Of a stretch of 39,320 bases of DNA, positions 22,659 to 30,131 are shown piece after piece. Source of the stretch: Fretibacterium sp. Lineage in GTDB: Bacteria > Synergistota > Synergistia > Synergistales > Aminobacteriaceae. The translations under genes were made by a program, and so were the position numbers. Location: assembly GCA_012520235.1 (NCBI GenBank), contig JAAYOR010000014.1, forward strand, positions 1 through 39,320. The letters are read 5' to 3'. The stretch's first letter is position 1. Every line of letters starts with the position of its first letter. Under the pieces are notes generated by a model, which saw only the letters and a program-made list of their open reading frames with translations, did not search any database and was not told the DNA's origin.

Positions 22659-23810
22659 CTACATGTTGACCAGCTCACCGTGAAGGGCTCCGGCCTTAGC
22701 TATCGCCTGGAGTATCTCAATGATATCGCGCGGTGGCGCACCGATGGCATTCATAACCCGGACAAGCTCTCGCACCGTTGTTGTCGCAGGCATGGCGATC
22801 ATGCTGGTCCCATCCTCATTAACCGTGATGTCCGTGCGGCGCTCCACCGCAGTGGTCCCGCCGGAGAAGGGTTCCGGCTGCACCACATTGGGGTCCTCCT
22901 GAACGGATACCGTCAACCCTCCGTGTGCGACAGCGACAGAGCTGATCTTCACGTCCCCACCCATCACTACCGTCCCGGTCCGCTCGTTGACGGCAACGCG
23001 AGCTACAGAGTCCGGCTCAAGCTCCAGCTTCTCCACATTGGCCAGGAAGGTCGTGGGAGCCGCAACGTATTGCCCGGGCAACGCCACAATCACCCGTCCT
23101 GCGTCCGAGGGGTAAGCAATAGCTCCATATTGACGGTTGATAGCATCCGCTATGCGCTGAGCTGTTGTGAAATCAGGGTCCCGCAGCAAAAGCGCCAGCT
23201 GGCCGCCTATCGTGTAATCGGTCGGGACCTCCCTCTCCACCAGCGCTCCGCCGGGCAAAAGCCCCGACGTCGGGATATTCTTGCTTCTGGAGGCCGCGGC
23301 CCCTCCCACTGAGTAGCCTCCTACTAAAACAGGGCCCTGGGCGACCGCATAAATAACCCCGTCCGCCCCCTTGAGAGGGGCCTGAAGCAGCGTCCCCCCC
23401 TGGAGGCTCTTGGCATCTCCAAGGGCGTTGACGCTGACATCAATCGTCTGCCCCGGTCTCGTGTAGGGAGGAAGCGTCGCCGTCAGGGAGACTACTGCCA
23501 CATTTTTACTCTTGGTCGCTTTTTCATCCGCAGTGACACCAAAATGCTGCAACATATTTCGCAGCATCTGGTTGGCCATGGGCGATTTATCACCTGTGCC
23601 GGCCAGACCGGTCACCAGTCCCACTCCCGTCAGCTGGTTACCTCGAGCCCCCTCAAGCTCGACGATGTCTTTGATGCGCACCTTCGGATGAACACGGGTA
23701 AAATCCATGTCTCGCAGGTCCACCGTCGCCGCCGAGGCAGGCTGAAACCCGCTCAGGAATCCTGTCAGGATCAAAAGGCTTAGAATAAATGTTCTCTTCA
23801 TCATTTTCAT
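22659..23810 (-). CDS. flgI: flagellar P-ring protein FlgI
   Basis: FlgI builds the P ring around the rod in the peptidoglycan layer. The 383-aa precursor has a signal peptide (KRTFILSLLILTGFLSG, cleavage near ASA) and then the family pattern RIKDIVELEGARGNQLTGVG LVTGLAGTGDK (split here), with GAAASRSKNIPTSG, and a C-terminal LVRVMNAIGAPPRDIIEILQ. Length and order fit well. The start is MKMMKR at 23810; MKRTF at 23801 is an alternative, and the Shine-Dalgarno is weak for both. It lies 3 bp after flgH. The presence of a P ring indicates a diderm envelope. Confidence 0.96.
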   Translation of the reverse strand: MKMMKRTFILSLLILTGFLSGFQPASAATVDLRDMDFTRVHPKVRIKDIVELEGARGNQLTGVGLVTGLAGTGDKSPMANQMLRNMLQHFGVTADEKATKSKNVAVVSLTATLPPYTRPGQTIDVSVNALGDAKSLQGGTLLQAPLKGADGVIYAVAQGPVLVGGYSVGGAAASRSKNIPTSGLLPGGALVEREVPTDYTIGGQLALLLRDPDFTTAQRIADAINRQYGAIAYPSDAGRVIVALPGQYVAAPTTFLANVEKLELEPDSVARVAVNERTGTVVMGGDVKISSVAVAHGGLTVSVQEDPNVVQPEPFSGGTTAVERRTDITVNEDGTSMIAMPATTTVRELVRVMNAIGAPPRDIIEILQAIAKAGALHGELVNM

Positions 23811-23813
23811 CTT

Positions 23814-24416
23814 CTAAAAGATCGCGTGAAGGATCTGTGTGATAATACCAGGCTTCTGGGTTCGGCTGATCGAGCCCTTGCCCTTCACCGCCAATTCCGC
23901 ATTAGCTATGAGCTCGCTGGCTATCTGGTTGTTGCCGTTGACGTCCTGAGGCCGTATAACCCCTATCAGCTGAAACTGAAGGGTCTCACTGCTGGTTTGC
24001 ACGTCACGGGTTCCCTCGATAACCAGGTTGCCGTTAGGCAGGATATCCGTGACCAGGCAGGCCAATGTCGTACGAGTGGAGTGCTTTCGCTCCACGGAAC
24101 TATCCCCCTTGCTGTCCGCCTGAGAGGTCAACCCCAGGGCTCGGATAAACTTCAATATCCCCAAACCATCACTCACATTAGCATTGGAGGACTTTGAGAG
24201 GTCCATTGTCGCCTCGTCCTTGGCGTTTGAACTCTCATTGACCAGAACCGTGACAATATCCCCCACCCGCGAAGGGCGAACGTCCGCGATCCAGTTGGTC
24301 CTGTCATCCCAAAGAGAAGCGGCCTCCGCCCTCCCGGGGGCCCAAAAAAGCACCCACATAAAACACATCATCAATCCCAGGACCACCTTCGTCACCCAGC
24401 CGCGCGACGGATTCAT
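23814..24416 (-). CDS. flgH: flagellar L-ring protein FlgH, apparently not a lipoprotein
   Basis: FlgH forms the outer-membrane L ring. The 200-aa protein matches the family in SLWDDRTNWIADVRPSRVGD, IVTVLVNESSNAKDEA, LPNGNLVIEGTRDV and the C-terminal GKGSISRTQKPGIITQIL. Most proteobacterial FlgH proteins are lipoproteins with an L-x-G-C box; here the signal peptide ends in APGRAEA and the mature protein starts near SLWDD with no cysteine. The only Cys in the leader (MMCFMW) lacks lipobox residues and is followed by more hydrophobic sequence. The ATG overlaps the flgA stop (ATGA), so they are coupled. Confidence 0.95.
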   Translation of the reverse strand: MNPSRGWVTKVVLGLMMCFMWVLFWAPGRAEAASLWDDRTNWIADVRPSRVGDIVTVLVNESSNAKDEATMDLSKSSNANVSDGLGILKFIRALGLTSQADSKGDSSVERKHSTRTTLACLVTDILPNGNLVIEGTRDVQTSSETLQFQLIGVIRPQDVNGNNQIASELIANAELAVKGKGSISRTQKPGIITQILHAIF

Positions 24417-25378
24417 GGGATCCTCACCTCCACCGTATTCTCATCTCGAACGACAGCTGTTAAAACAGCCTTATTGTCAAGCCGCCGCACCTTCACCTCA
24501 TCCCCGACCGCTCCGGACGTCATCAAAACGCCTTGGGCGGACACGGATACCCCTCGCCCTCGCGCAACGATGCGGACCGCCTTGCCCACCTTGACCGCAG
24601 GAACAGAGGAGAGCAGATTTAGGGGCACAAGCTGCCCCTGCTTCAGATTTTTCCTCAAAGAACGCCCAACGACCTGTGAGAGTTCCGAAGCATAGACATC
24701 CGGCTGTAAAATCCTCTGGGAGCGGACGAAAAAATCCGAATCCTGCAAGGGCTGGTCCTTCGCCAGTGGCTGAGCCGCCACCAGAACTTTCTGATACCAG
24801 GTCAAACGCACCCCAATTGTGCGTTCCCGGCCCTCATTGTCCCTAAAGCGCAGCGTCACAGCCGACGTGCCAGGCACAATTGAGGCAGGAGCTATAAGAC
24901 GCCCTTCAGGCAGAGAGCCGGCTATCTCAGCTTCAACCTCGCCATCCCATGTCGAGAGAGATTTTATCATAGAAAGCAGCCGCGCTTCATCCGCATTGTC
25001 CACGCCTTTTGGCTTTTCAGCAGCCCTCGAAGCCTCAATGGAGGAACTCACCAGCATAACCTCAGGAGGCATCCGTAGCTCAATGCTCACGTTCTCTAGT
25101 CCACTGACATTCAAAGCCTGAATCACGGCCTTGCGCTCAATTCTGCCCTGTTCAGAAGCTATGAGAAGCGCTCCCAGGGTCTCCCGGACAGAGCGCGGCC
25201 CGGAGATATCCGCAATGTCAGCCAGCAAACAGGTCTCTCCCTCAATAGAGACGACCGAGGGGATGGAGATACGGACGCGCTGCGCGGCCTCAAGAGAAAG
25301 GGGAAAAAGAGGGAGGAGCAGGCAGGAGAGAACTATAAAAAAAAGGCGGAGAAAGCTCCGCCAAAGCCGGCAAAACAT
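24413..25378 (-). CDS. flgA: FlgA, P-ring assembly chaperone
   Basis: FlgA is a periplasmic chaperone needed for FlgI P-ring formation. The 321-aa precursor has a signal peptide (LFFIVLSCLLLPLFPL, cleavage near LEA) and an extended N-terminal region. The conserved C-terminal SAF-type part includes VLVAAQPLAKDQPLQDSDF, VVGRSLRKNLKQGQLVPLNLL and VKVGKAVRIVARGRGVSVSAQG, with a final VRDENTVEVRIP. It lies 6 bp after flgG and overlaps flgH by 4 bp, giving a tightly coupled flgG-flgA-flgH-flgI order that places the ring genes behind the rod genes. Confidence 0.93.
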   Translation of the reverse strand: MFCRLWRSFLRLFFIVLSCLLLPLFPLSLEAAQRVRISIPSVVSIEGETCLLADIADISGPRSVRETLGALLIASEQGRIERKAVIQALNVSGLENVSIELRMPPEVMLVSSSIEASRAAEKPKGVDNADEARLLSMIKSLSTWDGEVEAEIAGSLPEGRLIAPASIVPGTSAVTLRFRDNEGRERTIGVRLTWYQKVLVAAQPLAKDQPLQDSDFFVRSQRILQPDVYASELSQVVGRSLRKNLKQGQLVPLNLLSSVPAVKVGKAVRIVARGRGVSVSAQGVLMTSGAVGDEVKVRRLDNKAVLTAVVRDENTVEVRIP

Positions 25379-25384
25379 CGTAAG

Positions 25385-26176
25385 TTAACGCTTCAGCCCG
25401 TTAGCTATTCTTAAGAAATCGTCAGCCGTCTGAATCCCTTTGGAGTTTGCCTCATAGGCCCTCTGCGCGATGATCATCTCGACCATCTCCTCGACGACCT
25501 GCACGTTGGACATCTCAAGAATCCCCTGTCTCACTGTCGGGATGCCGTCGACGCCCGGCTCCGCAAGGATAGGAGGACCGCTAGCCTCCGTCTCCATAAA
25601 CAGCTTATTACCAAGGGCATAAAGTCCTGCCGGGTTTATGAAGCGGGCCAGCTCCAGTTGCCCCACCTCCTGGAGCTCCGTCTCCCCCGCCAGGCGCACT
25701 GACAGCTGCCCATTGGGGCTCAGAATGATGTCAACGGCGTTTTCCGGAATGACAATGGCCGGCTCAAGGAGCAGACCGTCATGATTAACGATCTGCCCTT
25801 CCCCATCGATCTGCCAGGCGCCAGCGCGCGTATAGGCAATGGTGCCATCGGTCTGAGTCACCTGAAAATACCCATCCTCCCCGGCAATCGCCCAGTCCAA
25901 GGGATTTTCCGTAATCTCAAAGTTCCCTTCGCGCATAAAACTGGGTGTAGCAACAACTCTCGTCCCCAAGCCCACCTGCACACCTGTAGGGATCGTGGAG
26001 TTCGGCTCCACAGGCGTCCCCGGCTCTCGGTAAATCTGGTAGAGCAGGTCTTCAAAATCCGCCCTTCTCTTTTTATAGCCTACCGTGTTAACGTTGGCTA
26101 GATTATGAGAGACAACGTCCAGGTTCGTCTGTTGGGCGACCATCCCCGTTGCGCTGGACCAAAGCGATCTCAACAT
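25385..26176 (-). CDS. flgG: flagellar distal rod protein FlgG
   Basis: FlgG forms the distal rod of the flagellum. At 263 aa it has standard length. The N-terminal MLRSLWSSATGMVAQQTNLDVVSHNLANVNTVGYK (shown here only to identify the rod signature NLANVNTVGYK), the central GEDGYFQVTQTDGTIAYTR and the C-terminal MIIAQRAYEANSKGIQTADD are typical of FlgG rather than of FlgF, as are the many Val/Asn in NVQVVEEMVE. GAGGAGG precedes the ATG. It lies 116 bp downstream of flgF; that gap contains a small AGCAGG...CCTGCT inverted repeat but no obvious terminator. Confidence 0.95.
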   Translation of the reverse strand: MLRSLWSSATGMVAQQTNLDVVSHNLANVNTVGYKKRRADFEDLLYQIYREPGTPVEPNSTIPTGVQVGLGTRVVATPSFMREGNFEITENPLDWAIAGEDGYFQVTQTDGTIAYTRAGAWQIDGEGQIVNHDGLLLEPAIVIPENAVDIILSPNGQLSVRLAGETELQEVGQLELARFINPAGLYALGNKLFMETEASGPPILAEPGVDGIPTVRQGILEMSNVQVVEEMVEMIIAQRAYEANSKGIQTADDFLRIANGLKR

Positions 26177-26292
26177 GTTTGCATTTCCTCCTCAAACAAC
26201 TGCCTCAGATAAGAGCAAGCAGGCTCATGAAAGATCTCCTGCTGTCATGGAAAGAAATCCTCAAAGCTACGGCCCGGTTTTATTTAGTGCCC

Positions 26293-27099
26293 CTACCCTC
26301 TGCCGTAGGCGGTTACGAGCTTTCCCGTCAACTCGTCATGCGCCATCAGAGCTTTGGAGGCACCCTCATAAGCACGCTGAGCTTCAATCATGCGCACCAT
26401 CTCCTCCACAACACTGACATTAGACATCTCCAGAGCTCCAGGGACCAGTCTTACGGCTTCAACCTCCTCAGGGTCACCCGACTCCGCAGTTACAGCCAGG
26501 TTATTTTTGCCAACCTGGCGCAGGTAAGTGGGATTTTCGAAGGTGAAAAGAGTCACATTCCCCACGAGTTCGCCATCCGCAAAAACTTGACCTGTATCTG
26601 TGATCATCACCCGACTGGCATCCGCCACCGCGATCTCACCGCCATCACCCTGGAGCGGCATCCCCTCCGGCGTCACAATAACACCCTCACCAGAGAGTTG
26701 GAAGTTGCCTTGGCGCGTGTAGAAGGTGTTGCCCTGCCCATCCTGGACGGCAAAAAAACCTGGCCCTGCGATAAGCAAGTCAAGAGGATTATCCGTCACC
26801 CTCACAACCCCCGCCTGAGTATCCATGTGGCTCTCCGAGAAGACGCTGGCCAATGCTAAAGAACCAATCATCTGCTTACCCTTCCAGTTCATCGTGAAGG
26901 GAGGGACGGTGACAATTTTTGTCTCCTGGTCCTCAGAGACCTTTTCGATGCGATCCATCATAGCGCTGAATTCAGCGCTCACGGGAACGCGCCGGCGGTA
27001 CCCTATCGTATCCACGTTCGCCAGATTGTTTGTCACCACGTCCAGGTGCGTCTCCTGAACCAGCATAGCCGAACAGGCTGAATAAAGCCCTCTATGCAA
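26293..27099 (-). CDS. flgF: flagellar rod protein FlgF (FlhO/FlhP-like)
   Basis: This 268-aa rod/hook-basal-body family protein shows HRGLYSACSAM at the start, NLANVDTIGYRRR, GPGFFAVQDGQGNTFYTRQG in the middle and MIEAQRAYEGASKALMAHD at the end. With flgG directly after it, it is best called proximal rod protein FlgF. Start choice: AAGGGG lies 10 nt before TTG 27099, which gives MHRGLYS, the usual family start. A GTG at 27108 is in frame but only 1 nt from the same Shine-Dalgarno, so I prefer TTG. In Bacillus two such genes (flhO, flhP) follow mbl; the same order is found here after mreB. Confidence 0.9.
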   Translation of the reverse strand: MHRGLYSACSAMLVQETHLDVVTNNLANVDTIGYRRRVPVSAEFSAMMDRIEKVSEDQETKIVTVPPFTMNWKGKQMIGSLALASVFSESHMDTQAGVVRVTDNPLDLLIAGPGFFAVQDGQGNTFYTRQGNFQLSGEGVIVTPEGMPLQGDGGEIAVADASRVMITDTGQVFADGELVGNVTLFTFENPTYLRQVGKNNLAVTAESGDPEEVEAVRLVPGALEMSNVSVVEEMVRMIEAQRAYEGASKALMAHDELTGKLVTAYGRG

Positions 27100-27195
27100 A
27101 AAAATCACGCCCCTTGTTCAAATGAAAGAAAATCTACAGTAGAATCGGCATCTCGCCGAACGAAAAATCTTCTCTCTTTCCTCAGAGCTCATATC

Positions 27196-27221
27196 TCAGA
27201 GGACCTGTAACCATCCTCTGA
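27196..27221 (-). other. hairpin between mreB and flgF
   Basis: TCAGAGGA and TCCTCTGA (27196-27203 and 27214-27221) form an 8-bp stem with a 10-nt loop just after the mreB stop. No T tract follows, so it may be an mRNA-stabilising or processing hairpin instead of a terminator. Confidence 0.35.
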
Positions 27222-27225
27222 AGGG

Positions 27226-28272
27226 TTAATAACGACGCCTGCGACCCTTCCGGACGTTCGCCAGAATGCCACTGCGTCCCGAGGCCACAAGCTTGTCTAT
27301 CTCCGCAAGGGCTTTCCCCGTCCCAAGGGCCACACACTCCATTGGGTTTTCAGCCGTGAAGCAGTTTATTCCCGTCTGCTGAGTGATGAGTTCCGTCAGA
27401 CCTCTCAGCAAGGAACCACCTCCAGTCAAGACAATACCTCTATCCATTATATCGGATGAAAGCTCCGGCGGCGTTAGCTCCAAAACATTACGAACCCCGT
27501 CGACCAAGGTCTGGATCATCTCACCGATGGCCATGTTGACAGCTGAGCTGGTGACCTCAATCTGACGCGGGAGTCCCTGGACCAGGTCCCTGCCTTTGAT
27601 GACCATGCGCTGCTCCTCCTCAAGAGGAATACAGGTTCCTATCATGATCTTCAGATTTTCTGCCGTTTGCTCCCCTATTGCCAGGTTATATTGACGGCGC
27701 AGGTAGCGCATAATGCCCTCGTCGAACTTGTCCCCACCAATTCGAAGCGACTTGGAGACAACTACACCCCCCAAGGAAATCACAGCTATATCTGTGGTCC
27801 CTCCCCCGATGTCCACTAACATTTTACCACGAGCCTCTTCAACGTTCAGGTTGGCTCCAATAGCCGCTGCCATGGGCTCTTCAATGAGATAGGCTTCCCT
27901 GGAGCCTACCTCCAACGCCGCCTCAAGGACAGCACGCCGCTCCACGTCCGTGGCTCCGGACGGAACGCAAATCATCGCCCGATTTTTAAAAAAACGGCTC
28001 CAGCCATGAGTGACACGCCGCATAAAATATTGCATCATCGCCTCGGTCATGGAATAATCCGCGATGACCCCATCCCGAAGAGGGCGCACCGAAACAATGC
28101 TCCCAGGCGTGCGGCCCACCATGTTCTTGGCCTCATAGCCCACAGCCAGGATATTCCCCGTATCCTGATCCACTGCCACAACAGAGGGTTCCCTCAGGAC
28201 CACGCCTCTTTTCTTTTCAAAAATGAGGATCGTTGCCGTCCCCAGATCAATGCCTATATCCGTCCCAAACAT
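27226..28272 (-). CDS. mreB: rod-shape-determining actin homologue MreB/Mbl
   Basis: MreB filaments guide lateral wall synthesis at the inner membrane. The 348-aa protein has the actin-fold motifs: phosphate-1 GIDLGTATILIF (7-18), DIGGGTTDIAVISLGG (phosphate-2, near 160), and GIVLTGGGSLLRGL (adenosine motif, near 288). The conserved VPSGATDVERRAV and AYLIEEPMAAAIGANL are present. It lacks mreC and mreD next to it, and it lies directly before two rod genes, as Bacillus mbl does, so it may be a Mbl-type paralogue. GAGGGGG lies before the ATG. The C-terminus RKGRRRRY is unusually basic. Confidence 0.96.
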   Translation of the reverse strand: MFGTDIGIDLGTATILIFEKKRGVVLREPSVVAVDQDTGNILAVGYEAKNMVGRTPGSIVSVRPLRDGVIADYSMTEAMMQYFMRRVTHGWSRFFKNRAMICVPSGATDVERRAVLEAALEVGSREAYLIEEPMAAAIGANLNVEEARGKMLVDIGGGTTDIAVISLGGVVVSKSLRIGGDKFDEGIMRYLRRQYNLAIGEQTAENLKIMIGTCIPLEEEQRMVIKGRDLVQGLPRQIEVTSSAVNMAIGEMIQTLVDGVRNVLELTPPELSSDIMDRGIVLTGGGSLLRGLTELITQQTGINCFTAENPMECVALGTGKALAEIDKLVASGRSGILANVRKGRRRRY

Positions 28273-28386
28273 CCGTCAACCCCCTCGGGAGCCCCAATAA
28301 TGCGCATACATGATTGTCATCCTCATTCGCACACACAAAACCGGCAAACGGCAAACAGCCCCCGCCAGTTATCCGTCTGTCCAACA

Positions 28387-29199
28387 TTAAGATGCGCTCC
28401 AGCCGCCGTAAAACCCGTTCCAACGAGAGCTGAAGGGAGAGAGAGAGCCACAATCCACCTCTGAATAGCCCACGCGCCAGAAATACAGACCACAGGCAGG
28501 CGCCGTCATGGCTGATTCAACCCTTTCCCGCCCCTCAAGCAGCCCTTCAAACCAGCTAAGATCCCGTTTCCCAAGCGCCACTGCGTCAATATTTCCCACC
28601 ACAATGCGGACCATGTTCATCAGGAAAGATGGAGCCCGCACAGTCAAATAGGTTATAGGCCCACGGCGTCTGCAGCGCGCACGCTCCAACGTCCGTTCGC
28701 TTTTCTCGGGGCATTCTCCGGCCTTGCAAAAAGCGCGAAAGTCATGTGTCCCCTCAAGCAGACGACAGGCAGCCTTCGCCAGCTCAATGTCCCAGGGGCG
28801 CTTTCGCCACCAGACCAGCCCGTTCAGCTGCGGCAGGGAAGTTCTGCCATGCCAGATGAAATAGCGGTACTCCCTCCAGAGTGCGCTGCGACGAGCATCA
28901 AAAGAGTCAGGGACTAGAAAAACGCGCAAAACCCTCACGTCTTCCGGAAGATAAAAATTGGCAGCAATCAACAGGCGCTCCGGTTCCCAGCGCTTGTTCA
29001 TGATAAAAGAGACCATTTGCCCTAGGGCATGGACCCCTTTATCCGTCCGTCCTGCAGCGACAGTCCTAACAGCTCCGTCAGATAAGGCAGTGAGCGCCCT
29101 TTCAAGAACTTCCTGAACGCTGTCCGCATCCCTCTGGCGCTGCCAGCCCGAATAATTTTTGCCCAGGTAAGCTACCTGTGCCACATATTTTTGCATCAT
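28387..29199 (-). CDS. truA: tRNA pseudouridine(38-40) synthase TruA
   Basis: TruA makes pseudouridine at positions 38-40 of the tRNA anticodon stem-loop. The 270-aa protein starts QKYVAQVAYLGKNYSGWQRQ and has the catalytic Asp (D53) in AAGRTDKGVHALGQM (AGRTDAGVHA in most species; here Lys replaces Ala). AFCKAGE, APSFLMNMVRIVVGNI and the C-terminal APACGLYFWRVGY match the family. The ATG at 29199 overlaps the ecfT stop (TGATG) and a second ATG follows at once; with no clear Shine-Dalgarno, it is probably coupled to ecfT. In-frame sequence further upstream lies in another frame of ecfT and is not part of the protein. Confidence 0.95.
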   Translation of the reverse strand: MMQKYVAQVAYLGKNYSGWQRQRDADSVQEVLERALTALSDGAVRTVAAGRTDKGVHALGQMVSFIMNKRWEPERLLIAANFYLPEDVRVLRVFLVPDSFDARRSALWREYRYFIWHGRTSLPQLNGLVWWRKRPWDIELAKAACRLLEGTHDFRAFCKAGECPEKSERTLERARCRRRGPITYLTVRAPSFLMNMVRIVVGNIDAVALGKRDLSWFEGLLEGRERVESAMTAPACGLYFWRVGYSEVDCGSLSPFSSRWNGFYGGWSAS

Positions 29200-29990
29200 C
29201 AAAGTCTGAGCCAGCGTCTCAAAGAAAGAAAAAGGACTGCCACAGACATAACTAAAATTGTAGCGCGTGTGTCGTTTTTTTTCCACTGCAAAGGGCGCCT
29301 TCTCGTCCTGCCTTTCCCTCCGCGATACCCCCGGGCTTCCATAGCCAGTGCAAGTTCGTCCGCCCGACGAAAAATGATGACAAACAAGGGGATGAGGATC
29401 GGAAAAAAAGCCATGACCCGCCTGAGGAGTCCTCCCTGATCCAGTCGGGCCCCTCGGGAGAGCTGAGCTTTGACGATCCTGTCCATCTCCTCCATCAATA
29501 AGGGGATGAAACGGAGGGCGATGCCAATCATCATAGCGCACTCGTGCGCGGGAACGCCCCAACGGGCAAATGGCAATAGCAAAGCTTCGAGCCCATCTGA
29601 GAGTTCCAGAGGCGCTGTGGTGAGAGGAAGCAGAAGAGCAAAGAGCATCAGGATCGTCAACCGAAGCGAAAAAAAAGTCCCCTCAGCAAGAGCGTCTGAA
29701 AGCAATGCTTCACCCCAGAAGAAGTGCGCTACAACATTGAAGACGAAGGTGAAAAGAGCCAGATACAGGATGGGGCGAGAGGAGGACAGCACGAGCCTCC
29801 AGGAGAGACCGGCTCCTCTGATACAGGCTCCAAGGAGGAGAAGGCAACAGGCGAGCGCCCATGGGCTTGTCGAGACAAAGACAACTCCCATCAGCACCAG
29901 GAGCGCCAGAAGTTTTGCCCTAGGATCCAACGCATGTATGGCGGAGGCTACCGGAACGTACTGGCCCATTGAAAGAGATGCAAACGACAC
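29199..29990 (-). CDS. ecfT: ECF transporter transmembrane subunit EcfT
   Basis: EcfT is the membrane scaffold that connects the ATPases with exchangeable substrate-binding S components for vitamins or metals. The 263-aa protein has about 5-6 hydrophobic segments, a typical start GQYVPVASAIHALDPRAK, and two Ala-Arg-Gly coupling motifs (SRGARLD and AMEARGYRG) in the long cytosolic helices that dock into the ATPase grooves. I take GTG 29990 as the start because AAGAGGG lies about 6 nt before it; ATG 29969 is an internal alternative. It lies between fused ecfA and truA, as in Firmicutes. No S-component gene is in the window. Confidence 0.94.
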   Translation of the reverse strand: MSFASLSMGQYVPVASAIHALDPRAKLLALLVLMGVVFVSTSPWALACCLLLLGACIRGAGLSWRLVLSSSRPILYLALFTFVFNVVAHFFWGEALLSDALAEGTFFSLRLTILMLFALLLPLTTAPLELSDGLEALLLPFARWGVPAHECAMMIGIALRFIPLLMEEMDRIVKAQLSRGARLDQGGLLRRVMAFFPILIPLFVIIFRRADELALAMEARGYRGGKGRTRRRPLQWKKNDTRATILVMSVAVLFLSLRRWLRL

Positions 29991-30046
29991 GAATATCCCT
30001 CTTTATGATTTTTATTTTATATTGTTGCTATTAAGGAAACAGCGGC

Positions 30047-30079
30047 TAAGGGATAGTGGGTCTAAACAGCGATCCCTTA
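30047..30079 (-). other. inverted repeat in the ecfA-ecfT gap
   Basis: TAAGGGAT (30047-30054) and ATCCCTTA (30072-30079) flank a 17-nt loop in an AT-rich 141-bp gap, the largest gap in this part of the operon. An adjacent AAACAGCG is repeated. There is no T tract. It may be an RNA hairpin that tunes ecfT expression, or a protein-binding site. Confidence 0.3.
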
Positions 30080-30131
30080 ATAAAAAACAATGCCCCGTGA
30101 AAATCCGACTTCTCCTCAGGCGGTCGTCAAG

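Noticed and set aside
28273-28386. possible RNA gene in the truA-mreB gap
   Set aside because: I looked for a tRNA-like cloverleaf and found none; the stretch holds only the mreB leader and Shine-Dalgarno.
29200-29562. N-terminal extension of truA to 391 aa
   Set aside because: The extension is another frame of ecfT, is rich in Arg, Gly and His, and lacks family likeness; TruA starts at the ATG overlapping the ecfT stop.
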